Source: Aspidiotus rigidus (taxonomy: Eukaryota; Arthropoda; Insecta; Hemiptera; Diaspididae). Taken from it: 64,000 bases of DNA. The DNA is taken from assembly GCA_035079385.1 (NCBI GenBank), contig JAVHKY010000056.1, positions 1,612,001-1,676,000 on the forward strand, given 5' to 3'. Of the stretch, positions 11,200 to 20,092 are shown piece by piece (the first letter of the stretch is position 1; every line of letters starts with the position of its first letter). The notes beneath the pieces were generated by a model. The model saw only the letters and a list, made by a program, of their open reading frames with translations. It ran no database searches and had not been told where the DNA came from. The position numbers and the translations under genes were made by a program.

Positions 11200-12429
11200 T
11201 TCGCGATCTATATTATTCTCGTTATTATACATTTTGAAGCATATTTTACAAATTCAGGGAGGTGGTAAGTGTTAGAGAGGGTCGGGTTGACTAACAATAC
11301 CGACTCACGCTCATCCACCGTTCTCTTCCTCGTAAACTATCACGATAATAATATGAACACAGGAGATAGGTACTTTCGATGAATACTTTATTGACAATTC
11401 TCTTTAATCATTGACTGTGAGTGTCGGTGTGTGTTTATTGTAGGCACATTATTTGAAATATATTCTCGTTCTCCGAGACACTCTGGGAGGAGAAAAAAAA
11501 CAAGTCAATAATGTCTAGGAAAGAAAAAATAAAACAAAGTAGGTAAGATAAATTTTACAAACTTATTCTACATAATATAAATTTAAAACCAATAGCCAAA
11601 GCAAGGGCTAAAGCCTAAACAATAAGAATTATGAATTAAAATAAAATAAATGAATTATATATTTAAAAAATGGTCAGAAGATAGACAAAAGAGAACTTAC
11701 AAAATTTACTACTTTTACCATGAAATGTATCTTATCAATATTGCTTCACGCTGTACTAGAAATCGTTTGTTTTAGTTTCGATGATATCGTCCCAAATAAA
11801 TGTTCCTCTAAAACCTATTTGAAAGGCGTTCGCCCTGAAAAAATTGCATGGTATAATTAATTAATTGGTATAACATCACATATTCTTCACTGAATGAAAA
11901 TAAGTCAATATTTTTTTCTTGGGTGAGGGTCTAAACTTCATCTCGCGCGCAATTAGTGTTTTTACTTATGTATGTACACACGAAACTTATCTTCAAACTA
12001 TAGAGGTTGTTAGGTGAAGCAATAGATGTGAACGTAAAACAAACTTTTAAATTAGACATGTTAGCGAGAAATAATCACTAATACACTCTGAAAAATCAGA
12101 AATAAAAGAATAATCGGACTATTTCACATTAATAATAATAATAAGAAGAAGAAGAAGAAGAACATGGAATGAAAAATTAAGTTCCAAATCTGACTAGAAC
12201 GATTCGAATCTCTTGAGTACCAAAGTTCAGAAAGATAAAAAAGATGTGATCTTTTTTATTCCAGATTTTGACGGGTGAAGAGAAACTGTAGACCGAATTC
12301 ATGGTCTATTCAAAATATTCCCCATAAAAAAAAAAAGAGGAGTGATCGAAATTATTTTTAAAAATTCGAATAATAAATTTTGAAGATGCAAGAAGCTCGT
12401 TTTATCCTCAAACGGGGATAAACGTTATA
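11200..12429. other. Arm segment without recognised gene (left)
   Basis: AT-rich stretch with an (AAT/AAG)n microsatellite near 12,130-12,160 and short open frames only. Mirror at 20,093-21,322. Nothing convincing was seen. Confidence 0.5.
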
Positions 12430-12828
12430 TCATTCCCGGTCTTTGCGTCGAAACATTAGCTTGGGCTCATTATCGCCTCCCCTTATCCGAAGATCTAATT
12501 GTTCTTCTGTCGCAAAAACATCCTCAACATTTTCTAGTTCCCGCAAATTCATCTCCTTCTGTTCCCTCTCCAGTCTCGCTTCCACCTAATTAAGTTATAA
12601 TACCTATCTGTTTTGTTTATAAGTGATCTACTCTGTTCTAATATTTATTAAAATACATTATATTGAATTATATACCCTCATTTTATTTCACACTTGGCAT
12701 ACACCCTTACCTCCAAAGATTTGTTTGAGGTTTGTACTTGTAGAACTCTTTCTGTCACTTGACTTAAGTACTACCTTTGCTGTTGGCAAACTTGTCGCTT
12801 CTTCTACTTCACCCAACTCGTGATTCAT
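12430..12828 (-). CDS. Gene C, two-exon small charged protein (left arm copy)
   Basis: Mirror image of the copy at 19,694-20,092, apparently identical. Described there. Confidence 0.45.
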
Positions 12829-13303
12829 TGCAAATAGACTCAAAACACAAAGAGAATAAAGTAGCGGTAAAAGACAACCTTAATATCAATTTCAAATATT
12901 TTGGATATGCGAGCAAATTGTGATTGAAACGCAATTTAAAAAAAAACAAAAATAAAAAAAAACTGATTTCCCATACATTCTATCCTTGTATTGGCGTAGA
13001 ACAAAACTTTTTTTATCTAGCTAAATTGTTCATATTAGCTACTTGTAGTTTCCTTCTTTAATTTTTGAATGAAATAAATACACTTTTTGTTTTCCTTATT
13101 TAGCGATGTTATAATATTTGTAACTGGGATGGAAACCATTCTCTAGGCGTCATTGGTGCAGGCTTAAATTATTTTGTTGAGGAAATATAATAGCCTCTGT
13201 AAGACTTTTGTCGAAAGGAGGTTAAACGCGATTTGCCGAGAAATGGAAAGCGAGAATTGTTCCGAGAGGTTTGTAGGTAAACCCACTCACACTGAATCAT
13301 GTA

Positions 13304-13620
13304 TTGTCTCACCACGAAAAAAAATCATTGAATGTCCTTTGGTCAAATAAAGTGTGTACATGTACATTGCTTTTTGAAGGAAAAAGAGGCTTCTCTCTGT
13401 ATAATATGATCGAAGCTGACAAATACGCAAGAGACGCTTGTTGTTTCAGATGTTGGAGGGTTTACCTAGAAACGGGTTCCCATGTTGTGGTTTGCAGAGA
13501 GAGACTGACTATAGAGCCCCATATATCTTTGAGGCGGACAAATGCAAGAGAGGTGCTCGTTGTTTCAAGCAAAAAGATCGTTCCATCTTTGTATTTTTCT
13601 ACTTATTTATTCAGAATGAG
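13304..13620 (+). pseudogene. Module D: repeated Cys-containing motif (left arm)
   Basis: Two tandem, diverged copies of a coding-like motif: IEADKYARDACCF around 13,409-13,447 and FEADKCKRGARCFKQ around 13,528-13,572, the second in another frame and preceded by PRNGFPCCG. The two copies match at the DNA level (GCTGACAAATACGCAAGAGA versus GCGGACAAATGCAAGAGAGG). The spacing suggests a small Cys-containing repeat protein that has lost its frame, or an exon pair. No family recognised. The right-arm mirror is at 18,902-19,218. Confidence 0.4.
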
Positions 13621-13695
13621 TTAAAATACTATATAAATGTACACTGCGATTTTTACCATTCATTCAAATGGGTATACAAGCGCTTCTTTAGAAAG

Positions 13696-14424
13696 TTAAA
13701 CAATTATACGAGCTTTGCGGAGTTTTTTCTCTATTTTGCGTATTTTTGGAAGCGTTTTGGTGTTTCCAGATTTTAGAGCTTTATGAAATAAATACAAGCT
13801 TTCAATAAGGTCATTAATATCAGTGGTTGAGTTGTAAAATGGCTTCTTGTTGGGCTTATGTAATACCATCCTAGCGATTGTCCCATTATTAATATCTTCT
13901 TCTCCAGAAGATGAACTATATTCCAACGGCTGAAAATGATTTGATGAACTCGCTTTGTCGGGTTCCTGTGATAACGTCTTAGCAAAAGACCCATCATTAC
14001 AATCTTCTTCTTTGGAAGATGAACTACTTTCCATCGGTTGGAAACATTTTCATGTATTTTCCATTGTATGATGTTGATAATTGCTTTCGCTGAATTTGTC
14101 ATTTGATAACTGCTCATGAGTGCTAGCAGGAAGAGTAGAAGTAGACAAAGTTGAAATAGGCTCGGGATCAAATCCTCTATCCTCGGAAGCAAGTTTTTGT
14201 GTCATTTTCTCTAACAAAGGTACACACTTATTATTGACATTTTCTTGATGATTATGTTTGGGGTACTCTCCTAAAACCTTGTTATCAGCATCATATTTTA
14301 GGTATGCTTTACACGTTCTTCGTTCGGCACATCTCCATCTCTTTCCACCTCTGACCAAAGGCTTATGGAATACAAACTTGTATCCTTTGAAAATAATCTG
14401 ATTTTCATTATGTTTTTCAAGCAT
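13696..14424 (-). CDS. Gene E, FLYWCH-type zinc-finger protein with in-frame TGA (left arm copy)
   Basis: Mirror of the copy at 18,098-18,826, including the in-frame TGA at 14,050-14,052. Described at the right-arm copy. Confidence 0.6.
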
Positions 14425-14529
14425 TTCTCAACTCAACGCTAGTATTGCTCAACTATCTTTGTTGCCTTAGTTTATATTACCGATCAAGTGCCTTTGTCGT
14501 TATCATTTTTATAGATTTTGGTCCCATTA

Positions 14530-14705
14530 GATCCTATTGTGGTCCCGTTTGGTCCCGTTTGGTCCCTTTGTGGTCCCGTGGTCCCGTTTGGTCCCTTTAT
14601 GGTCCCGTGGTCCCGTTTGGTCCCATTGTGGTCCCGTGGTCCCGTTTGGTCCCTTTGTGCTCCCGTGGCCCCGTTTGCTCCCGTTGTGGTTCCGCGTGGT
14701 CCCCT
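14530..14705. repeat. GGTCCC-type tandem repeat (left arm)
   Basis: Irregular tandem array of GGTCCCGTTTGGTCCC and GGTCCCGTGGTCCC units. Long open frames rich in Pro, Trp and Val on this strand are products of the repeat, not genes. It lies upstream of the FLYWCH gene, which is on the minus strand here. Confidence 0.85.
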
Positions 14706-15018
14706 ATCTCTTATATAAAGACAAAACGCTTTAGTTTGAAGTAGCCTTGTTTAAGCAATCTTTGTCAACTCTTTCAAAAGTCCTTTGGGGATTAAGTGCT
14801 AGCGTTGAAAAATTGATCATAATTGCCTAGTGTGTTTGAAAATTTCATCTGAGAGGAATCAATTCTAGAGGATGAATCTTAAACATCATTCAAAAATGAG
14901 AGTTGCGTAAAGGCAAAGAGGGGGTGCTTATTTTTCATAAGGGACTAAAGATTTGATGGGAAGAACTGGTAAGAATGATTAACTAATTTTTTTCTGCTCC
15001 TCAGAAAGAAAAAAAAAG

Positions 15019-15047
<29 letters not shown>
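15019..15047. repeat. (TA)n microsatellite, short allele (left arm)
   Basis: About 29 bp of TA. The mirror tract in the right arm is about 47 bp, one of the few differences between arms. Confidence 0.9.
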
Positions 15048-15051
<4 letters not shown>

Positions 15052-15210
15052 GCCGCGAATGTGTTCTCCGACACTAGAAAAATGGCTCACTAATTCTTTC
15101 TAAAACAAAGAGGCATCATTGTAGGAGGAGATTCGATTTTTTCGTCAATCCAACAACAGAAACTTAGCCATATACGTGTTCATTCTTCATTCTTCTTTGA
15201 CTCAGTAAAA

Positions 15211-15634
15211 ATGTCTCCGTGTTCAATTTTACGGCAACCAAAGAGCTTACAAAAATTATGTCTCAAAAAAATATTCAGTAATATTGGTACAGTCCATATA
15301 GGGTGTATGTGCGATGAGACGCGTCGACTTAAACAAAGAAGTAGTACTTCGTTTCTTAGAAAATACGCTCCACAATGCCTTAAAATTCGCACATATGTAC
15401 CAAAAGAAAGACATTTTATTACATTTTGTCAATTATCTGGGTGGATAGTACGATTTTACAGCGAAGAGAAAAATCAGGATAGTCCTTTGAACATGCGACT
15501 CTATGGAAAGCGAGATAAATACACCCGTTATCATCCTGAAATAATTCGGAATCTCATACGTAATTTATGCATAAATCTCGATGAGAAATATTTCAAGTCG
15601 TTCTTTGTCGTGAAAGATCTTTATTATTCACGTG
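15211..15634 (+). pseudogene. Family A copy A3, truncated at the palindrome junction (left)
   Basis: Identical to the first 424 bases of the copy at 17,293-16,709, then cut at CACGTG (15,629-15,634), where arm homology ends. The remaining C-terminal third is replaced by a family B fragment in the opposite orientation. The truncation marks the left recombination point of the palindrome. Confidence 0.75.
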
Positions 15635-15659
15635 GACGAATCCAATTCGGATGAATGTT

Positions 15660-15963
15660 TACAAGTTTTTACCGTCGAAAAAAAAAAAACGAAGTACGAT
15701 AGAAAAAACTGTTCTCGCGGAACTTTAATCGCGACATCATTTAACACAAGCAGAAAACAGAGTTGTTCAAAATGTTTACACAAAACAATGTAAATTACAT
15801 TCGGCACTAAATCTTTCGCGCAAACTATAGGTCTATTTGCTACACACATTAATGTCCCGTTACTAACGTTAGGGAAGCGATCGTTGATCCATCTAGAAGC
15901 TTTCTCGGGGTGAGACGAAATTTTTTTAATAACGTCGATGATATTACGAGGTTCCATCTTCAC
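15660..15963 (-). pseudogene. Family B fragment B2 in the spacer
   Basis: Starts at 15,963 with MKMEPRNIIDVIKKISSHPE, aligned with NIINAIKQIRSNPE of the arm copy. It continues through KDLVPNVIYIVLCKHFE (arm: KDLVTNVIYNVISKYFA) and VPREQFFLSYFV (arm: VKRDDFLQSCFV), then ends in a poly-A/T tract at the junction with truncated A3. It is frame-intact over the shared part, unlike the arm copy, but lacks the Cys-rich C-terminal part. Product unknown. Confidence 0.6.
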
Positions 15964-16032
15964 TCGTAAACTTTTACTTTTTTTTTTTTCTCCTCATCAC
16001 TGAAGCATACGAGCAAGAAGAAACTTCATAAG

Positions 16033-16582
16033 TGAAATTTTCAAACACACTAGGCAAATACGATCAATTTTTCAACGCTAGCACTTAATCCCCAAAGGAC
16101 TTTTGAAAGAGTTGACAAAGATTGCTTAAACAAGGCTACTTCAAACTAAAGCGCTTTGTCTTTATATATAAGAGATAGGGGACCAAGTGGGACCGCAACG
16201 GGAGCAAATGGGACCACTGGACCAAACGGGAGCACGGGACCACGAAGGGACCAAACGGGACCACAGCGGGAGCAACCGGGGCCTTGAAGGGACCACAAAG
16301 GGACCAAACGGGACCACAAAGGGACCACAAAGGGACCAAACGGGACCACAATAGGATCTAATGGGACCAAATCTATAAAAATGATAACGACAAAGGCACT
16401 TGATCGGTAATATAAACTAAGGCAACAAAGATAGTTGAGCAATACTGGCGTTGAGTTGAGAAATGCTTGAAAAACATAATGAAAATCAGATTATTTTCAA
16501 AGGATACGAGTTTGTATTCCATAAGCCTTTGGTCAGAGGTGGAAAGAGATGGAGATGTGCTGAACGAAGAACGTGTAAAGCA
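16033..16582 (+). pseudogene. Partial third copy of gene E promoter, tandem repeat and FLYWCH start
   Basis: Matches 17,670-18,218 of the right arm in the same orientation, with base differences and a different order and number of GGGACC units (about 16,178-16,368). The reading frame from 16,464 encodes the FLYWCH start up to WRCAERRTCKA and is then cut at 16,582. It differs from the arm copies (for example GGATACGAG for GGATACAAG), so it is an older or allelic duplicate. Confidence 0.8.
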
Positions 16583-16658
16583 ACTTGTCTCTCAACTAGA
16601 CCAACCTTTTATTTATTCGCTTTGAATAAATAATTGCATGTTTTAGAGAACCAGGGGT

Positions 16659-16674
16659 GGCCCTGAAAAGGGCC
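16659..16674 (-). terminator. Histone-type mRNA 3' stem-loop after family A copy A3
   Basis: Minus strand reads AAAAC-GGCCCTTTTCAGGGCC-ACCCC. This is the exact metazoan histone stem-loop pattern, GGYYYTTYTNARRRCC with the preferred flanks. It lies 34 nt after the A3 stop codon, the usual distance in replication-dependent histone mRNAs. The stem differs from the arm copy (GGTCCT) by a compensated base pair. Confidence 0.8.
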
Positions 16675-16708
16675 GTTTTAAAAATATCTAATGCTAGCGT
16701 ATATTATA

Positions 16709-17293
16709 CTAATTACTCCGGAAAAAATAACATCTACGTCCCATTCTTATGTTCAATGCTCTCTCTAGAGCGTCTTTCATTGATGGAATTCCACCACATA
16801 AGTAGTCAAAGAGAAGTTTCATTTCTTTCCACTTTAGTAAGCGAGGAGCTATAATAATGTTGATTACATCACGTGAATAATAAAGATCTTTCACGACAAA
16901 GAACGACTTGAAATATTTCTCATCGAGATTTATGCATAAATTACGTATGAGATTCCGAATTATTTCAGGATGATAACGGGTGTATTTATCTCGCTTTCCA
17001 TAGAGTCGCATGTTCAAAGGACTATCCTGATTTTTCTCTTCGCTGTAAAATCGTACTATCCACCCAGATAATTGACAAAATGTAATAAAATGTCTTTCTT
17101 TTGGTACATATGTGCGAATTTTAAGGCATTGTGGAGCGTATTTTCTAAGAAACGAAGTACTACTTCTTTGTTTAAGTCGACGCGTCTCATCGCACATACA
17201 CCCTATATGGACTGTACCAATATTACTGAATATTTTTTTGAGACATAATTTTTGTAAGCTCTTTGGTTGCCGTAAAATTGAACACGGAGACAT
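16709..17293 (-). CDS. Family A protein A3, 194 residues, unrecognised
   Basis: The longest intact member of cargo family A. Chosen start is the ATG at 17,293, after a leader (TTGACTCAGTAAAA) shared with A1. Visible features are a basic start with PKSLQKLCLKKIFSN, a central block IRTYVPKERHFITFCQLSGW, then a conserved second half NLIRNLCINLDEKYFKSFF, VVKDLYYSRD, IIIAPRLLKWKEMKLLFDYL. There is no signal peptide, membrane segment or zinc motif. The conserved second half and three copies argue for selection on the protein in the past. The C-terminal third lies in the spacer and has no mirror copy in the left arm. It ends 34 nt before a histone-type stem-loop, so its mRNA may be processed without a poly(A) tail. 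The SLQ.LC start weakly recalls a SOCS box, but position and the rest do not fit. Confidence 0.6.
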   Translation of the reverse strand: MSPCSILRQPKSLQKLCLKKIFSNIGTVHIGCMCDETRRLKQRSSTSFLRKYAPQCLKIRTYVPKERHFITFCQLSGWIVRFYSEEKNQDSPLNMRLYGKRDKYTRYHPEIIRNLIRNLCINLDEKYFKSFFVVKDLYYSRDVINIIIAPRLLKWKEMKLLFDYLCGGIPSMKDALERALNIRMGRRCYFFRSN

Positions 17294-17452
17294 TTTTACT
17301 GAGTCAAAGAAGAATGAAGAATGAACACGTATATGGCTAAGTTTCTGTTGTTGGATTGACGAAAAAATCGAATCTCCTCCTACAATGATGCCTCTTTGTT
17401 TTAGAAAGAATTAGTGAGCCATTTTTCTAGTGTCGGAGAACACATTCGCGGC

Positions 17453-17456
<4 letters not shown>

Positions 17457-17503
<47 letters not shown>
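17457..17503. repeat. (TA)n microsatellite, long allele (right arm)
   Basis: About 47 bp of TA, 18 bp longer than the left-arm tract. It lies upstream of family A copy A3. Confidence 0.9.
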
Positions 17504-17504
<1 letters not shown>

Positions 17505-17816
17505 TTTTTTTTTCTTTCTGAGGAGCAGAAAAAAATTAGTTAATCATTCTTACCAGTTCTTCCCATCAAATCTTTAGTCCCTTATGAAAAATAAGCACCC
17601 CCTCTTTGCCTTTACGCAACTCTCATTTTTGAATGATGTTTAAGATTCATCCTCTAGAATTGATTCCTCTCAGATGAAATTTTCAAACACACTAGGCAAT
17701 TATGATCAATTTTTCAACGCTAGCACTTAATCCCCAAAGGACTTTTGAAAGAGTTGACAAAGATTGCTTAAACAAGGCTACTTCAAACTAAAGCGTTTTG
17801 TCTTTATATAAGAGAT

Positions 17817-17995
17817 AGGGGACCACGCGGAACCACAACGGGAGCAAACGGGGCCACGGGAGCACAAAGGGACCAAACGGGACCACGGGACCACAATGGG
17901 ACCAAACGGGACCACGGGACCATAAAGGGACCAAACGGGACCACGGGACCACAAAGGGACCAAACGGGACCAAACGGGACCACAATAGGATCTAA
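17817..17995. repeat. GGGACC-type tandem repeat upstream of FLYWCH gene (right arm)
   Basis: Irregular units of GGGACCAAACGGGACCACGG type, about 180 bp in all, between a TATATAAG motif near 17,806 and the TATAAAAA box at 18,009. Position suggests an upstream promoter element or a spacer prone to recombination. A third, reshuffled copy is in the spacer. Confidence 0.85.
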
Positions 17996-18008
17996 TGGGA
18001 CCAAAATC

Positions 18009-18016
18009 TATAAAAA
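18009..18016 (+). promoter_or_regulatory. TATA box of the FLYWCH gene
   Basis: TATAAAAA, 82 bp before the ATG at 18,098. The mirror copy is in the left arm and a third one is in the spacer (about 16,374-16,381). Confidence 0.5.
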
Positions 18017-18097
18017 TGATAACGACAAAGGCACTTGATCGGTAATATAAACTAAGGCAACAAAGATAGTTGAGCAATACTAGCGTTGAGTTGAGAA

Positions 18098-18826
18098 ATG
18101 CTTGAAAAACATAATGAAAATCAGATTATTTTCAAAGGATACAAGTTTGTATTCCATAAGCCTTTGGTCAGAGGTGGAAAGAGATGGAGATGTGCCGAAC
18201 GAAGAACGTGTAAAGCATACCTAAAATATGATGCTGATAACAAGGTTTTAGGAGAGTACCCCAAACATAATCATCAAGAAAATGTCAATAATAAGTGTGT
18301 ACCTTTGTTAGAGAAAATGACACAAAAACTTGCTTCCGAGGATAGAGGATTTGATCCCGAGCCTATTTCAACTTTGTCTACTTCTACTCTTCCTGCTAGC
18401 ACTCATGAGCAGTTATCAAATGACAAATTCAGCGAAAGCAATTATCAACATCATACAATGGAAAATACATGAAAATGTTTCCAACCGATGGAAAGTAGTT
18501 CATCTTCCAAAGAAGAAGATTGTAATGATGGGTCTTTTGCTAAGACGTTATCACAGGAACCCGACAAAGCGAGTTCATCAAATCATTTTCAGCCGTTGGA
18601 ATATAGTTCATCTTCTGGAGAAGAAGATATTAATAATGGGACAATCGCTAGGATGGTATTACATAAGCCCAACAAGAAGCCATTTTACAACTCAACCACT
18701 GATATTAATGACCTTATTGAAAGCTTGTATTTATTTCATAAAGCTCTAAAATCTGGAAACACCAAAACGCTTCCAAAAATACGCAAAATAGAGAAAAAAC
18801 TCCGCAAAGCTCGTATAATTGTTTAA
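18098..18826 (+). CDS. Gene E, FLYWCH-type zinc-finger protein with one in-frame TGA
   Basis: Residues 9-60 form a FLYWCH-like zinc finger: IIFKGYKFVFHK, then W30-R-C32, C38, and H57-N-H59 as metal ligands. FLYWCH domains bind DNA or protein and are common in proteins derived from Mutator-like elements. After residue 124 (MENT) the frame meets TGA at 18,470-18,472 and then stays open in the same frame to 18,826. The second half holds two acidic Ser-rich repeats (FQPMESSSSSKEED and FQPLEYSSSSGEED) and a basic end with KIRKIEKKLRKARIIV. The continuation of the same frame and style suggests a recent nonsense change or stop readthrough. The same TGA is on both arms. Without readthrough the product is a 124-residue single-finger protein. 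Confidence 0.65.
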
Positions 18827-18901
18827 CTTTCTAAAGAAGCGCTTGTATACCCATTTGAATGAATGGTAAAAATCGCAGTGTACATTTATATAGTATTTTA
18901 A

Positions 18902-19218
18902 CTCATTCTGAATAAATAAGTAGAAAAATACAAAGATGGAACGATCTTTTTGCTTGAAACAACGAGCACCTCTCTTGCATTTGTCCGCCTCAAAGATATA
19001 TGGGGCTCTATAGTCAGTCTCTCTCTGCAAACCACAACATGGGAACCCGTTTCTAGGTAAACCCTCCAACATCTGAAACAACAAGCGTCTCTTGCGTATT
19101 TGTCAGCTTCGATCATATTATACAGAGAGAAGCCTCTTTTTCCTTCAAAAAGCAATGTACATGTACACACTTTATTTGACCAAAGGACATTCAATGATTT
19201 TTTTTCGTGGTGAGACAA
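18902..19218 (-). pseudogene. Module D: repeated Cys-containing motif (right arm)
   Basis: Mirror of 13,304-13,620; see that entry. It lies between genes E and C, on the opposite strand to both. Confidence 0.4.
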
Positions 19219-19693
19219 TACATGATTCAGTGTGAGTGGGTTTACCTACAAACCTCTCGGAACAATTCTCGCTTTCCATTTCTCGGCAAATCGCGTTTAA
19301 CCTCCTTTCGACAAAAGTCTTACAGAGGCTATTATATTTCCTCAACAAAATAATTTAAGCCTGCACCAATGACGCCTAGAGAATGGTTTCCATCCCAGTT
19401 ACAAATATTATAACATCGCTAAATAAGGAAAACAAAAAGTGTATTTATTTCATTCAAAAATTAAAGAAGGAAACTACAAGTAGCTAATATGAACAATTTA
19501 GCTAGATAAAAAAAGTTTTGTTCTACGCCAATACAAGGATAGAATGTATGGGAAATCAGTTTTTTTTTATTTTTGTTTTTTTTTAAATTGCGTTTCAATC
19601 ACAATTTGCTCGCATATCCAAAATATTTGAAATTGATATTAAGGTTGTCTTTTACCGCTACTTTATTCTCTTTGTGTTTTGAGTCTATTTGCA

Positions 19694-20092
19694 ATGAATC
19701 ACGAGTTGGGTGAAGTAGAAGAAGCGACAAGTTTGCCAACAGCAAAGGTAGTACTTAAGTCAAGTGACAGAAAGAGTTCTACAAGTACAAACCTCAAACA
19801 AATCTTTGGAGGTAAGGGTGTATGCCAAGTGTGAAATAAAATGAGGGTATATAATTCAATATAATGTATTTTAATAAATATTAGAACAGAGTAGATCACT
19901 TATAAACAAAACAGATAGGTATTATAACTTAATTAGGTGGAAGCGAGACTGGAGAGGGAACAGAAGGAGATGAATTTGCGGGAACTAGAAAATGTTGAGG
20001 ATGTTTTTGCGACAGAAGAACAATTAGATCTTCGGATAAGGGGAGGCGATAATGAGCCCAAGCTAATGTTTCGACGCAAAGACCGGGAATGA
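19694..20092 (+). CDS. Gene C, two-exon small charged protein (right arm)
   Basis: Exon 1 starts at ATG 19,694 (MNHELGEVEEATSLPTAK, then a Ser/Thr/Lys-rich run to about 19,811). The second open block, 19,937-20,092, begins after a good acceptor (TTAATTAG) and reads VEARLEREQKEMNLRELENV, then EDVFATEEQLDLRIRGGDNE, ending KLMFRRKDRE. The strong donor GTAAGG at 19,812 does not give the right phase for this block. Donors GTATGC near 19,820 or GTAGTA near 19,748 would. The second exon looks helical and charged. No family recognised. The mirror copy is at 12,430-12,828. Confidence 0.5.

Larger units (their letters stand above)
6965..15634. repeat. Left arm of the giant palindrome
   Basis: The sequence from AGTAGGATATAAAG at 6965 to the CACGTG ending at 15634 reappears inverted at 16870-25559. 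Coordinates of mirrored positions add to about 32,522-32,524 in the outer part and 32,504 inward of the (TA)n tract, a constant that holds across the arm. Differences seen are a 2-bp indel near 8,256 and the (TA)n length. Homology stops abruptly at both ends. Confidence 0.95.
15635..16869. other. Chimeric spacer of the palindrome
   Basis: Three pieces: a family B fragment on the minus strand (about 15,660-15,963); a diverged copy, in right-arm orientation, of the FLYWCH upstream region and gene start (16,033-16,582); and a short unique piece with the fold-back ATTTATTC/GAATAAAT plus a histone-type stem-loop, leading into the C-terminal end of family A copy A3. The pieces are not palindromic to each other. 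Confidence 0.8.

Noticed and set aside
14445..14744. Overlapping long open frames rich in GPVWS/PLWSR (also at 16,136-16,442 and 17,778-18,077)
   Set aside because: They are translations of the GGTCCC tandem repeat in every frame; no start context, no constraint.
9165..16674. Stem-loops as part of captured histone genes
   Set aside because: No histone-like protein (H2A, H2B, H3, H4, H1) reads upstream in any frame; the upstream frames are family A.
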